The notes beneath the pieces are model-generated. The model did no database searches, had not been told where the DNA came from, and worked only from the letters and a program-made list of their open reading frames with translations. DNA of 64,000 nt from contig NC_056543.1 of the NCBI RefSeq assembly GCF_910596095.1, forward strand, positions 17,780,042 to 17,844,041, written 5' to 3'. The translations under genes and the position numbers were made by a program. Below are positions 38,901 to 50,900 of this stretch, one piece after another (the stretch's first letter is position 1; each line of letters begins with the position of its first letter). This DNA is from Thunnus maccoyii (lineage: Eukaryota > Chordata > Actinopteri > Scombriformes > Scombridae).

Positions 38901-41900
38901 TGTCAGTATCTACTAGATCCTCGGGCATGTACATGGACTGGCAGTTGTTTTTTTTTTTCATGCAGTGCTAATGTTAGTCTGAATGCAGCCTTAGTGTTGC
39001 ATGAATAAGGTAATCTGTCACAAGGATTTCATGTCTGCTGTCACTGTGTTCAGAGCTCTTATTGTTGCACGGTAATGCAGTTGTAAATGCAGACTGATAT
39101 GAAATCTCATGACATTACTATGCTACTATAACCAAGAAGGTTTGGATCTTCTTTAAGCTACTAGTCATACTGCTTTGAAATGAATGAAAACCACTGGCTC
39201 CATCAAAACACATTGAAAAATGTAAGACCCTGCAGCATGCCCTGCAAAAGTACTGGTTCGATCTTTTAACAGGCGACCTACAAAGTCTGTCCAAATAGGT
39301 TTTGGACATTGAACAATAGATTTTAAGGCCTGATATTGGAACGAACATCAAAGTACTCTTTGTGGCAGAAGATCATGTCTCTAAGTTGACATGCTGTTCT
39401 CTTAAAACCATGTAAAAACAGATTGAGGAAAAAAGGCTTAAAACTTACCAGCTATAACCAATCAATTGGACAAAAAATACCAACTATGTCAGTCTTGTTT
39501 GGTCATTGATGTATTGTAAACATGTAATTATGATATTTATTACTTGAGTTCAACATGTGTTCCTGTGTATTTTCTGAGAAATGCTCTCAAGAGCAAAGTG
39601 GAGCCAAGAAAATTTCAGCTTTCTCCATATGAAGTAATGCAATGTGAAAAATTTCTTGAGACAAAGCACTGAAAACTGCTCTAGTCAAAGCTATAGGAAA
39701 TTGTAACTTCCTAGTATGAAGGGGGAAAGAACACAAGAAAAGGAGATTTATTTAAATTTAGGAATAGTTCCATAGTCACTGGTAGATGATAATAAATGTG
39801 AGTACTATATATGAGAAGTGTTTGGAGCACTCTAAACTGTTGACTGAACCGTTGTAAAAACTAATTTGTTCCATCTTCCATTAAGATTTTAAGTAGCAGC
39901 TCAATGCTGTATTGGTGGAACATCACATAATCACAGAGCACTTTATAGTCTACATTGGCATGTGAAATACTCTAGTTGTTGGTTTTACTGTTGAAGGTGC
40001 AATATTCTGGTTCAATGTGTAATACTTGTGCAATACTTGTGTATTTCAGTTTTACTGGTTTTATTGGTTGTATCGGTTTTATTGGTTTTTACCTTTTGAA
40101 TGTATTAAGTTTGGCTTTTTTAAGTTATTTTATGATTGTAAAGATTCTGCTAAGTATGTCTGCAGAAGAATACTCTTTCATCTGTGATGCTGAAAAATTC
40201 TCCAAGGGGACAATAAAGTATAGCTTTTATAATGAGTTGGTATATTTGATTGCAAACTATGTATATTATTGGCTTTATTGTAAACACCTGTTTAAAATTT
40301 TGTCACTATTTGACAAGGAGGTTGTGGACTTAACTCTAATTCTCTAATCAGTCTCAATTTGCTTTTAGTTGCATCATCTGCAGGTTTCTGGAATTGTTGA
40401 TCATATCTTATAGAAATAATTTTGCCTTTTGTTCTTGTTTTCTTAGGCGGTGTCTAACTTGAGTAAGGAGATGGAGTTGGTAATCAAAGACATCAAGAAC
40501 ACCACCCAGAAGAAATACATGGACTACGGGAAGAACCCTGGCTCTCCAGACAATGACTTCCTCTTCATGTACTCGGTGGCACGGTAAGAGCGAGAGTGGA
40601 TACAACATAGCTACTAGGACCTTCCTTAGTAGTGATAATTAAAATTCTACATTTAATATAATTCATAACCTCTTATTCTGAGAGATGATAACGGGGAATG
40701 TTATCACTTGCGTGTATGGTAAAGATTTTCTATTTTTAAATTTCTATGGAAGTGCAAAAGTACAAGCACAAAGGTGAATTGCCACCTCAACTTGGTGGCA
40801 GTGGTGTGCCAGTGTAACCCTGTGAGGTTGAGCTCTACTATCATACTGCTCAGCCTCCTTGGGAAGGCTACAGCCTGCTGTCTTACCTCATATTCAGAAG
40901 GAGCAATGCAAATTCTTTTGTGGTTGTGGAACAGTAGACCAAATCTTTAGTCTTGTTAGGATGGAGGGTTCATGGCAGTTTTTGTTTGTTTTACTGAACA
41001 GGATTGTACCTTGTTGCTGATTCTGTTTATGATCTTCATGGACAGACTCTCCATTCACAGCTGAGCAGTGGCATTCTGGTGTAATTCCATCAGACAAAAC
41101 TTACTTTGTGGCAGGTTTCAACAAAGTGTAAAGCAGCCGAGGTGTGATAGTCAGCACCTCTGAGCACATGGTACAGTGAATCTCCCTCTTTGACTTGGAA
41201 GTAAGTTGCTGCCCCACAAGAAGTAGAACCACAGCTATGTCATGTTAAAAGGAGATGATGTTAGTCATTCATTTGCTCAAGATGCCTCCTGAACATCTAT
41301 GTGGAGGTATTCAAGGCACGATCATCTGGGAGGAGACCCAGAGACAGGCCCAGAACATGCTGGAGGGATTTTATATCCTAGTTGGCCTCGGACAGCCTCA
41401 GGATCCCACAGGAGGAGCTGGAGGACATAACTGATGTCTTTGCTACCTTATTTAGACTTCTGCTACCGTGAATGTCCTGTAAAACAAGCAATGTTATCAT
41501 GGCTATTAACTATTATTATTATTGTCATTATTATTATGTTAATGCACCTAGTTTTGTAATTCAATGGACTCTTCTGCTTTGTCCCTTTCCTTTATCAGGA
41601 TCTTGACTAAATACCACCTGAGAAGTTAAAGGTGTGGCTTGGTCATGTTGGGTTATCTCAAAGCGAGTCTTTGTAGTTACTGACCTCTGTGACTGTAGTT
41701 CTCAAACTTGGAGGTCCTCTCTATGCATCTCCTCACACATTTTTACACACATGAACACACTACTGACTGTCGAGACCAGTGGAATAAATGCCAGCCTGCC
41801 CTTCCACTCGTCTGTTAATGCCAGCTCCTCAACTTGAATAACAAAAACAGTAATGTCCTCTCTTCAGTGTTAGAAACTTTGTTAATTTTTCACTCCTGAA

Positions 41901-44900
41901 AGCCCTACTTGAAATGAAACTGAAATTCAATACTGCAGTTGTTGCATAGCACTTGCACCTAATATATGGATTGCTTTCCCTTTTTTCAAAGTTGCTCAGG
42001 GAGCTGTGAAGGTTTATTTGATTTGTTTTCTTCATACTTCCCATTATACTGCTGTATTGGTCCTGAAAGTGTTGCAAGAACAGTGTTAGCAGCATTAGCA
42101 GTGTTGTCACTTTAGGCAGCAGTAAAATGGTATTGACTGTTGCTCTATCTTCACTTATTAGGTCTGACTGAGTATGGATTCATTTCTTTAGCTGAGTTTT
42201 AGGACCACTGGTCTTCAAGTGCTCTTTCTTAAGCTTGCTTGCTCAGTCACAGTTCTGCTGATTGGCACATGTATACATATCCAGCAGTTACTTGACATTA
42301 CATGGTGTTGGGACATCTAGGGTTGAGCCAGTGGTCAAAGACAAATATTATACAACTACAATGTCCCAGTTTGATTTTGGCCAGGAATCTTAATTGCATG
42401 GCACCCATCACCTACCCTTCAGCAAATAGACCATAAAACATAATCTTGAAAAGAAATTACAGAATCCTTTCTCAGGTATTTGTATCTTCTCAACGAGCTG
42501 GTCACAGGTCAGAGAAATGACTGGCTTTCAGTTCACCTTGGGGTCTCTGACTTCTCACCACTCCCATCCCAAAAAGTCTGCCCTTTTGTGGAGCGTAACC
42601 ATCCAGACCTTTTGCCCACCCAATGTTGTGGTTCCCTCAGCCCTCCACCCTGAACAGAAAGATCCCCTGAGTGTGTCTGGGTGCCTGTTGGCTCTCTGAA
42701 GTTCAATGAACAGCGCAAATTGCCTGAGGAGTGGAAAATTCCTCTGTCACAGGGGCGCTCTTATCAGCAAAAGCCAGATGGAGCTTCACCGTAGCTGCAT
42801 TATCTATGTGAAATTGCTTTTTCTCCCAGGAAACCCAAGGATTTGCCCCCACCCCTCTGGCCCATAGAAAGAAATGGCCGGTGGCGGGATGAAAACAGGC
42901 CCAGATCAGTCTAATTTTAGTAATACCTATCTATTTTCACCATCTATGTACTTTGTTAAAGGTTTTAGTTTATTTTTTCTCTGTTTTGGTATTGGGGGGA
43001 ATATGAATTCAGAAGTGAAATGTGTTTTGGATATGCATGGGAAATGCACAGTGGGGATTATGAATGAACTGTGGTTGGAACAGCTTTTATGCTAATGGTC
43101 CAGCTTGTGCAAAATCAGTCTTGGAAAGCTGCCATTTATTTGATACGGAATTGCAGCTGCAAAACAGGCGCATTAAATGGCAAATGGCTTGACTAGGCAG
43201 CATCTTTCATCTTCCTAATCAAACTGGTAAAAGAGGGAAGCTACGTAACCAAACGCTGAATATGATGATACATCAGCCATTTATACCAATAGCCACACTT
43301 CCTCTTTCACACTCTGCTTTAATGGTCGTCTTTAAAAGAACGTTGCACCTATGTAGCCTGCAATACATGACAAAAGATCCTTCATACTTGCTTAGTCTCA
43401 GAGAGAACAGGGTGCGAAAGTAGCAACCGTGGTACAATGAAGGTGATCTGTCTTGGAGATGCTTTATAACAACAGTATCATTTTAAAAGAATAAAAAAAA
43501 TCAACATCTATTAAAGATAATACCAAACTTAATTTGATTTTTATCGAATAGCTACTTCCATCTCATTTTTAGAATGGAAAGCCAATGATTCTTGTTAGTG
43601 CCACTCTTTATGGTAAAGCCAAAGTTTGAAATTGCTGTGACTGTGAAGTGAGTGATGGTATGACTCAGCAGGACTCTGTGCTAGTGAATAAGCCAGGCGG
43701 GTTTTTGATTCAGTACACAGTGGTACGTGAGAGCTACACATTTTATGATGTAGAGAGCAATATTTTACCAAAAGAAATCATGTATGCCTCGTCATCTGCA
43801 CAATCTTGACAGAAGAGAGTAGATATGGCAACAGTGGACAAATGGGGCCCAAAAATGAACAAAATACAGGATGTGGGGTAGTCTGATGACATGTGTAAGC
43901 TAGTGTGCTATCCAATATCTGTTGGGTATTCATTAGCCAACTGTCTATAGACTGTGCAGGTAATTTGATATAATGTAAGTTAAGTTTATAGGGTGTGGCA
44001 TGTCAGAATATTCAGCACAGTCAAACAAAACAATACGTCTAACCATGATAATCTCCTGTTGTCGAAAATGCCCAATGTAGTTTTTGTATAATTTTCTGTT
44101 CTCTTACATGTGTCTGTTTTTCATGTCTGTGGTGGATGTGGGTTCTGTATTGTCTAAGGTTGGGTGGGTGTTTGCTCATGCATTTTTTTTGTAAAGCACA
44201 TTGTGATGAGTAATGAAATATAAATAAAATTGACCTGCCTCATGGAAGGCAAATGAGAAAATCTTTTGGACTTGCAGGAAATGATGATTTTTGGGTTTAG
44301 AATACCTTTTTTTAAAAGGTGATGCTTGACAATAAAGGTAGGGTTGGAACATGTGTGTGTTACATATGAACACATTGAACTGTTTTCATATGTGTATCTT
44401 CTACCTACTAATATTCATGGCTCTGTGTCCTCAGGACCAACCTGGAGTTGGAACTTGTGCACCGGGGAGGAAACTTATGTTGTGGTGGGGCCAGTGCAGC
44501 TGCCAAACGCTCCTGTCTCAGTGAGTAGTCACTCCTAAACCACTTCATCTTCTGTCACATACACAAGCTGAATAATATGCATTGTGGAAAGTCAGTTTTT
44601 TTATGTTAGGTGAAATGCCTGTGGCCTGATGCTAATGTGTGTATGAGATAATTAATAAACGAGTTTTAAGCTACAAAGGGCCATTATTGTGAAAAATATT
44701 GGTCCCTTTTAATTTATCCAGATATAACATTGTTGTAGCAATTTTCAAGTCAAAACTGCTTGTGGAACATGCAACATTACAATAAACAGCATCTGATATT
44801 AATTGCCATTACAATAGAGTTACAATAGAATGACAGTCAGTGGATAAATGGCCAATTTCATTTTCCTAATAATGTCTGTATACTGTGTGTTGTATCTGCA

Positions 44901-47900
44901 GTGTAACAGAAAAGTTAGACTTAAAATAAGAGATTAACCATTTTAATCTGCTGTGTTTTCACAGATTCGTTAACAAAATGGTGGTTTAATGTGGTGCTGT
45001 GTCAGATGTATTTTGTTGTTTAAACTGCCAATTGCAATGACGTGTGTTATTGCAAGTGATTGTACATCACTTCCCACCAGCCTCTGTGCAATAAAGTGTC
45101 TTGAGCTGGGATCAAACAAACCCATTCTTCCATGCCACCGCTGAACCATTAAAAGAAGAGAAAAAGGGTGGATTAGTAATGGATCAGTCAAGGATAGATG
45201 CCGTCCCAGTTGAGCTGTTGGGAACAGTCAGAGTAAATGAAGCAGACAAATGGGTCAAGTGCTGGTTTAGTTGATTGTGTCTCAGCTGACAAGGGCATGT
45301 GTCTGGAGGAGGACGAGACTATGGTCCTAGCTAAATCATTAAGGAAAAGCTAACCACTTGCATCAATGATTAACCACTAGCAACATTCATTGTATCGATT
45401 AGTGATCAGAAGCTTCAGTTTGAATCAATTGTTGAAATATGTGTAGCTGAAGGACAGGATGTTGCAATACAAAGTGTGTATGAAGGTGAATTCTGATCAG
45501 AGTCAAGTTTGTGCAAAGTGACTACTCCCCATTTTCTATTTGTTTAATTATTCTGTCAAAGTTGTGGCTGCCGGCTGCTGCAGTGAAATGGCCTGTCATC
45601 CTTGAGTGGCTGAAAAGAGATTTCACACTGGAGGTTTGCCATTTTTGAGCTACATTAACCATGTAGCTGTGCTGACGGCCAAATTTACTCTGTTGCAGTA
45701 CATTAGTGTTCGTTCTTCTTAGGGAAATGGATTTAAAGGAAAACGGCAGACGTGTGCTAACTGTGAGAGCCCAGGGGGTTCCTAAGCTTGTATCCCAGAA
45801 GGCACTTCTTCTATTTAAATGATTAGGATACCGTGGACCACAGAGGCAAGCTGCCTGGATTTCCCTTGAAATGAGCTAAATCAACTCCAGAGAGGCCAGA
45901 CTCCAGATAGCATGCCCTTAGTTTATTTATCTGCAAATGTTTGACGTTTTGCTGTTGCTGACACTGTGCTGGGTGTTTAAAGGCAAATCATGTTGACCCT
46001 CATGTGTGCAAACTTGGTGATGGTTGACAGCTTTATTTGACACCCCCATGTTTTTTTGCGTTGCTGATAGATGATTTCACATGTAGATCATTGTATAATC
46101 TCGGAAGAAACATGTAGTTTTCAAAGAAATAACTGTTATTAGAGTATTTGAGTGTGAATGTGAATGTTGACGTAAGGGCAGTTCTTAAAACCCTATCTGG
46201 AGGATTTGCAGGGAAGTGCTTGTGGAAGAACATGTATGTCAGCTGATGTTATTGTTTGTAATCTAGAAATGCTGAAGGATACACTGTATTTTAAAGTTTA
46301 TAATCACAACCGCAACAAAGGAGAGCTGCTCATGTTCCTGAGTTGTACTGCACAGTAGAGCTGCGTTGTGTTGACTCATCTCCTGGCGGACTGTTAAACC
46401 TCTGTGGCACACATGACATATCCCATTACCTTGGAAATGCTTCCTCCTGGCCTTCAATATCTCTCTTCCTCTCTGCTAATTAAAGTTTGTCTCCTGTCTT
46501 GCAGTAGTTCCCAGTATCATTACCTGCTTCACTGTTAGCTAGCTTTGTAACAACTTTGACAGCACAGGCTGACTGTAACCTTTCAGAAACTATTTAGACT
46601 AAAGTCACATGCATGACAAAGAGCTGTGATCAGGTTATGGATCTGAATCTTTTTACTAAAAAAAAAGATCCTTTTCTCATTTGTTTTTCTACCTCCCTGT
46701 CATGGCCTCCTCCAGTTTAATTCCTAGTAAGAGTTGAGTGATAGTGACGGAAGAGAAGAAACAGTCCGTACTGAGGACAAATGAGATGCACCTAAGGACT
46801 GACACAGATACTTTCCTCTCTTTATGCTGTGTCTAAATTTACCTGTGGAGGGCAGTGTTGCTCTAAGTACTGATAGTTCACACAAGTCGAATTGCAGAGC
46901 TGATTATCCGAAGCACTTTGCTGCATTACAGCATCATAAATCCCTGTAAAACAAAATCAAACAGGATTAGTGTTGCTCATTGGTTGTCTGTAAGTGTTGC
47001 CCAGAGGCTTCGGTTATGCAGACGGTTGTCAGGTTCACCTAAAGACAAGACTCAATGTAACTGATTGGTTTCAAACTGGGTTCATGTGTGCTTTAAATCT
47101 ATTGCTGTTATGCAATTTTAATTTCTGCCTCTAAGAGGTCTTCAGGTCATAATTAGTAAAAGTAGGTTAATTTGTTTCTGGACTGATACGAAAGACAAGG
47201 ACATTTCTCCACTTACTTAACATCTGAAATGAGTAGGTCAGCTTCCTGCCCTTTAACCATGTTGAGGCCGGCTGTAATGTCATAAATTTTGGTACTTGGA
47301 GGAGGTTTGTTCCACACAAAGACAATAGAGGCTATGAGGTGTCCTGCTATTAAAAGCCAGTGTGTGTGTGTGAGGGACTGTGTGTGTGTGTGTGTGCACA
47401 GGGGGTCTCTCTTCATGTTCCATTAGTTTCACAGCGAACAGGTGTGACCCAACCAAAGAGTTGCTCGGGGCTATCAAGCGCTACCATGTATCCATCTGGC
47501 CTGGCCTGGTTTTATCAGAGCCAAACCACTCGCCTGCAGTCCGTTCAAGTCAACTGCTTTCATCGTTTGATCTGCACTGTTTGCTGGTGGGGTGTGACAA
47601 TGGACACTGAGATAAACAGACACTTGCTGGTTTTGTTCCTGTCAGAGCTTGTTGGAACAAAACACTGATATGTGTGTGTGTTTGTGTGTGTGTGTGTGTA
47701 TGTTTTTTCCCTCTTTCAGATCAGCTGTTCCATGTGTTGGCCATGCACATGCGTCTGTACAGCATCGATTCAGCTTACAACCCCTGGACTAAGCTGACTC
47801 AGGTTACACCAAACCGAGAGGAGGAGTGAGTGACTTTTTCTCTTAGCCACCTCTGTTAAATGCCAAATCTATATATCTGTGCATCCACTCTACTTCTCCT

Positions 47901-50900
47901 TACGCTACCCCTCCCTCACATAAACATGCAGTCAAAGCTCCACCTTGTCCTCTCTCTAAATGCCAGCATTTCCTCCTGCCCCCAACAGCTTCTCCACCAC
48001 ACAAAGGGGAGCTAAAAACAGAAAAGGGACCATGCGTGGTTTCCATAGATACCAATAATTGCTACATCTGGCAAATTACCGGGCACTCCACAGAGAGCAA
48101 AACGACCCTGTCAAATTCACTGTACTGAGAAAAACCGCTCCACACCAACACCATACCAGCACGGCCTCTCAGCTCCCAGCTGTCTGCCGAGCTTCAACAG
48201 AAACCCATATTTAACAAAATACAAAAGACATAGTTTCTACGACAAACGTCTTTTTCTGTGTTCAATCACTACTGTACGTCAGAACATGGCTTTTATGCGC
48301 AAATGTCTAAAAACATTGTGTGAAAAAACGGAACTTGCAGCACTTAGCAATACAAGATGAGCTTTAACAACCTTTCCTCCCTGTTAGTGTTGTAAGACAG
48401 CTTTTACACCTGTTACTATTAAAGTGCTCACAGCCATGCAGTATTCTCAGAGGAGCCATTTAGGGTTTAAAAATACTTTGTCAGGGTTTTGGGAGGGAGC
48501 ACTGTCTTTGACACCCTGAGGCGGTCAACCTGAGCTAGCCTAGTTAAATAGGACAGGGAGAGATGCTTTAACATGAATGCAGAACATTGCTCTCTTTTTT
48601 ATTAGATTAATTGAAGTGGAATATATTAAAATTTGTGTTGGTATAGATTGTATGTAGTGGTCTTAGCAGGGTTGAAAGCTCAGTCCTTTAAGGCTTTCCT
48701 CTGATGCACAGTGGATTTAACTAGTGAGTGCTCTGGTAATGGAAGGTATTATTCTTTAAGTGCAGTTCGCCTCATTCAAACCCCCCCAAGGCCTTTCAGG
48801 AGTGGAGAGATTGGAACTTCGCTGAATTGTCGACAGAACAGAAGACATTAAAATGGAGATAGCACGCGATACAAAACTGTGACCAGGGATACATTAAGGA
48901 AGGAATACAGTGAATGTATCTTTTGATGCCATGTATTTGTTAAGCAAATTTAGGACTATATACACAGGGAGACCTTTGCTCCTATACAGAACCTTTTTAA
49001 ATAAAAGTAGCATCATTACCATATTTATAATGGCTCTGAGATTACTATCTAAGAGAACCTGCATTTCACCATTTGCATGAACATGTTGATGAATGCAGGG
49101 ATTAAAGGTGCAGTGTGTAGATTTAGCGGAGGGAGGGGTCAACTTAAGCTCATAGTTCTGAGTGACAGATCGAACATCAGAATTCAACATGATGGAGTTA
49201 CAACAGTAAGATTTGTGTTATTGTTGTTCAATCACTGAAAACGAGCTAGCAAACGATGGACAGATTAATAATAGTTTGCTGGCCAGCTAATGTTAGCCTT
49301 GTGCTTGGCAAGTTTACATTTAGCCTACCAATTTAAAGTTAATAACACATTGTTATTAAAAATTGTTGTGTTGTTATTCTGTGTAAGCACATTGAGAGTC
49401 ACTAAACCAGAATCAAATTCCTTGTATGCATACTTGACCAATAAAGATGATTCTGATTCATAGAGTAACGTTATGAGTTATCTACTATTGAAGGCTGTGG
49501 CATTTTTGATTAAATGTTAATTAATTGTAAGATCTGTCCAACACATCTAGTCTGATCTAATTAATGTCCTCTAGTGAAGCTACAAGTTGTGCAGCTGTTT
49601 GCTGTGTTTAATACTTGGGATTTTGTTGGGCCAGTTGTTGAATAGTGACAGATGCAAACTCTGTAATTTTAAATAAAGGGGCCATGTTATACCTTTTTCC
49701 ACAAGTTAACAGTTCCCTGGTGTCTTAATAAAATGTATCTGACATGCTTTGGTCATAATACCAAACGGATCAAGCACCACAGCAGCCTTCTCATCCTGTC
49801 TAAACAGCCCTGTTCAGAGCGGGCAGTTTGAGTGCCTATCCTCTTCTGTGGGTTGTGCTGGCTACCATGGCAACTGTTTAGCATGAACCCTGGAGAGACA
49901 TGGCTGCCGGAGAAAACATAGTGGTGCAGTAAACACACCAAATGCCTCACGCATTACTTGTGTGACTTTGACTGCTGGATCATTTGTGTTTATTCGCCCC
50001 AGAACAGCCAGCGAGCAGCGGCAGGCAGCGACTGGTCCCCAACCAGCGCAGTGATGTTACCGAAGTTCAGCGTGAATGAACTCAAAATAAACTTAGATTT
50101 TACTTTGATTTAATTGCAATATGGATGCCAAAATGACTACATCATGATGCTGATTTGTAAAAAGTCTGAATTCATGCTTTGTCAGGTCTGTCCGCAAGAC
50201 AACAAGCAAACAACTTTTAAAATGCTGAATGTAGTTCACATTGATCAGGAATATGCTAACATTGTCGCTGCTCCATCCACACTCAAAATAACTTCATCTA
50301 AAGGCATAAATATGGCAGCAACGTATAAACCGGACGGTCGCCAAATCTCATAATTTTACATGATATTTGTTTAGTAGGCATCAAGTAATGTACCCTGTAA
50401 CATGTTTTACAAATTGCAGATTTGACTATGAATATGACTTGGCTGCGACTTGAAAAAATTTTTATCAAAAGATTAAAAAAAATTTTTTTGTTTGTTTTAA
50501 TTCCTGTAAAATAAATACATGTATTTTAAATGGGACCGAATGCATCCAGTCTGATTAATTAAAAGCTCCATTGCTTGTTTTTCAGTGGCTTTGATGAAGA
50601 GAGACCTGAAGTACCCATGCTGTTTCGAGATGTCCCTTCCCTACTGATTATCTTTGTGCTGACGATGCCACAGCCTCTGCGAAAAGGTACGGTTCCTGTG
50701 TTTGCATCATGACACTACAAAAGAGCAGAGAGTCTTTCAGGCCCTGTTTACACCTGGTATTAAAATGCGTCTTGGGTGATCTGATCACAAGTGGACAGCT
50801 CCATGTACATGTGTGAATGCACCCAAGATGCAATGAGATCTGATCGCTCAGAGCACATTCAGAGGTGGTCTTGGCCGCATATGGCCACATTCTTTTAGCA

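Larger units (their letters stand above)
36018..40583 (+). other. ubr3: ubr3 exons 25-29: split RING-H2 finger
   Basis: Exons: 36018-36167, 37174-37307, 38081-38191, 38568-38768, 40447-40583. Zinc ligands by my count are C1193 and C1196 (YDCVICG, exon 25), C1283, H1285, H1288 and C1291 ([11 protein letters not shown], exon 27), and C1317 and C1320 (FTCPLCR, exon 28). This is the catalytic E2-recruiting domain. Between ligands 2 and 3 lies an insertion of about 86 residues carrying all of exon 26. Exon 29 encodes [20 protein letters not shown] after the RING. Confidence 0.93.
40584..44434 (+). other. ubr3 intron 29
   Basis: The largest ubr3 intron (3.85 kb). It holds the LINE remnant at 40780-41480, an (ATT)n tract at 41508-41538, a candidate conserved non-coding block at about 42990-43260, and a retroelement tail at 44185-44235. 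Confidence 0.5.
44521..47719 (+). other. ubr3 intron 30
   Basis: A 3.2-kb intron. 45520-45700 is less AT-rich and looks like candidate conserved non-coding sequence (GTCAAAGTTGTGGCTGCCGG..., GAAAAGAGATTTCACACTGG). Two (GT)n microsatellites sit near the 3' end. No coding exon was seen. Confidence 0.4.
47826..50585 (+). other. ubr3 intron 31
   Basis: A 2.76-kb intron containing the short repeats at 49104 and 49400. The rest, including GC-richer 47930-48200, shows no recognised feature. Confidence 0.4.

Noticed and set aside
39976..40347. 123-codon hydrophobic open frame in ubr3 intron 28
   Set aside because: It is T-rich sequence giving F/L/Y-rich translation, without splice sites, start context or recognisable domain.
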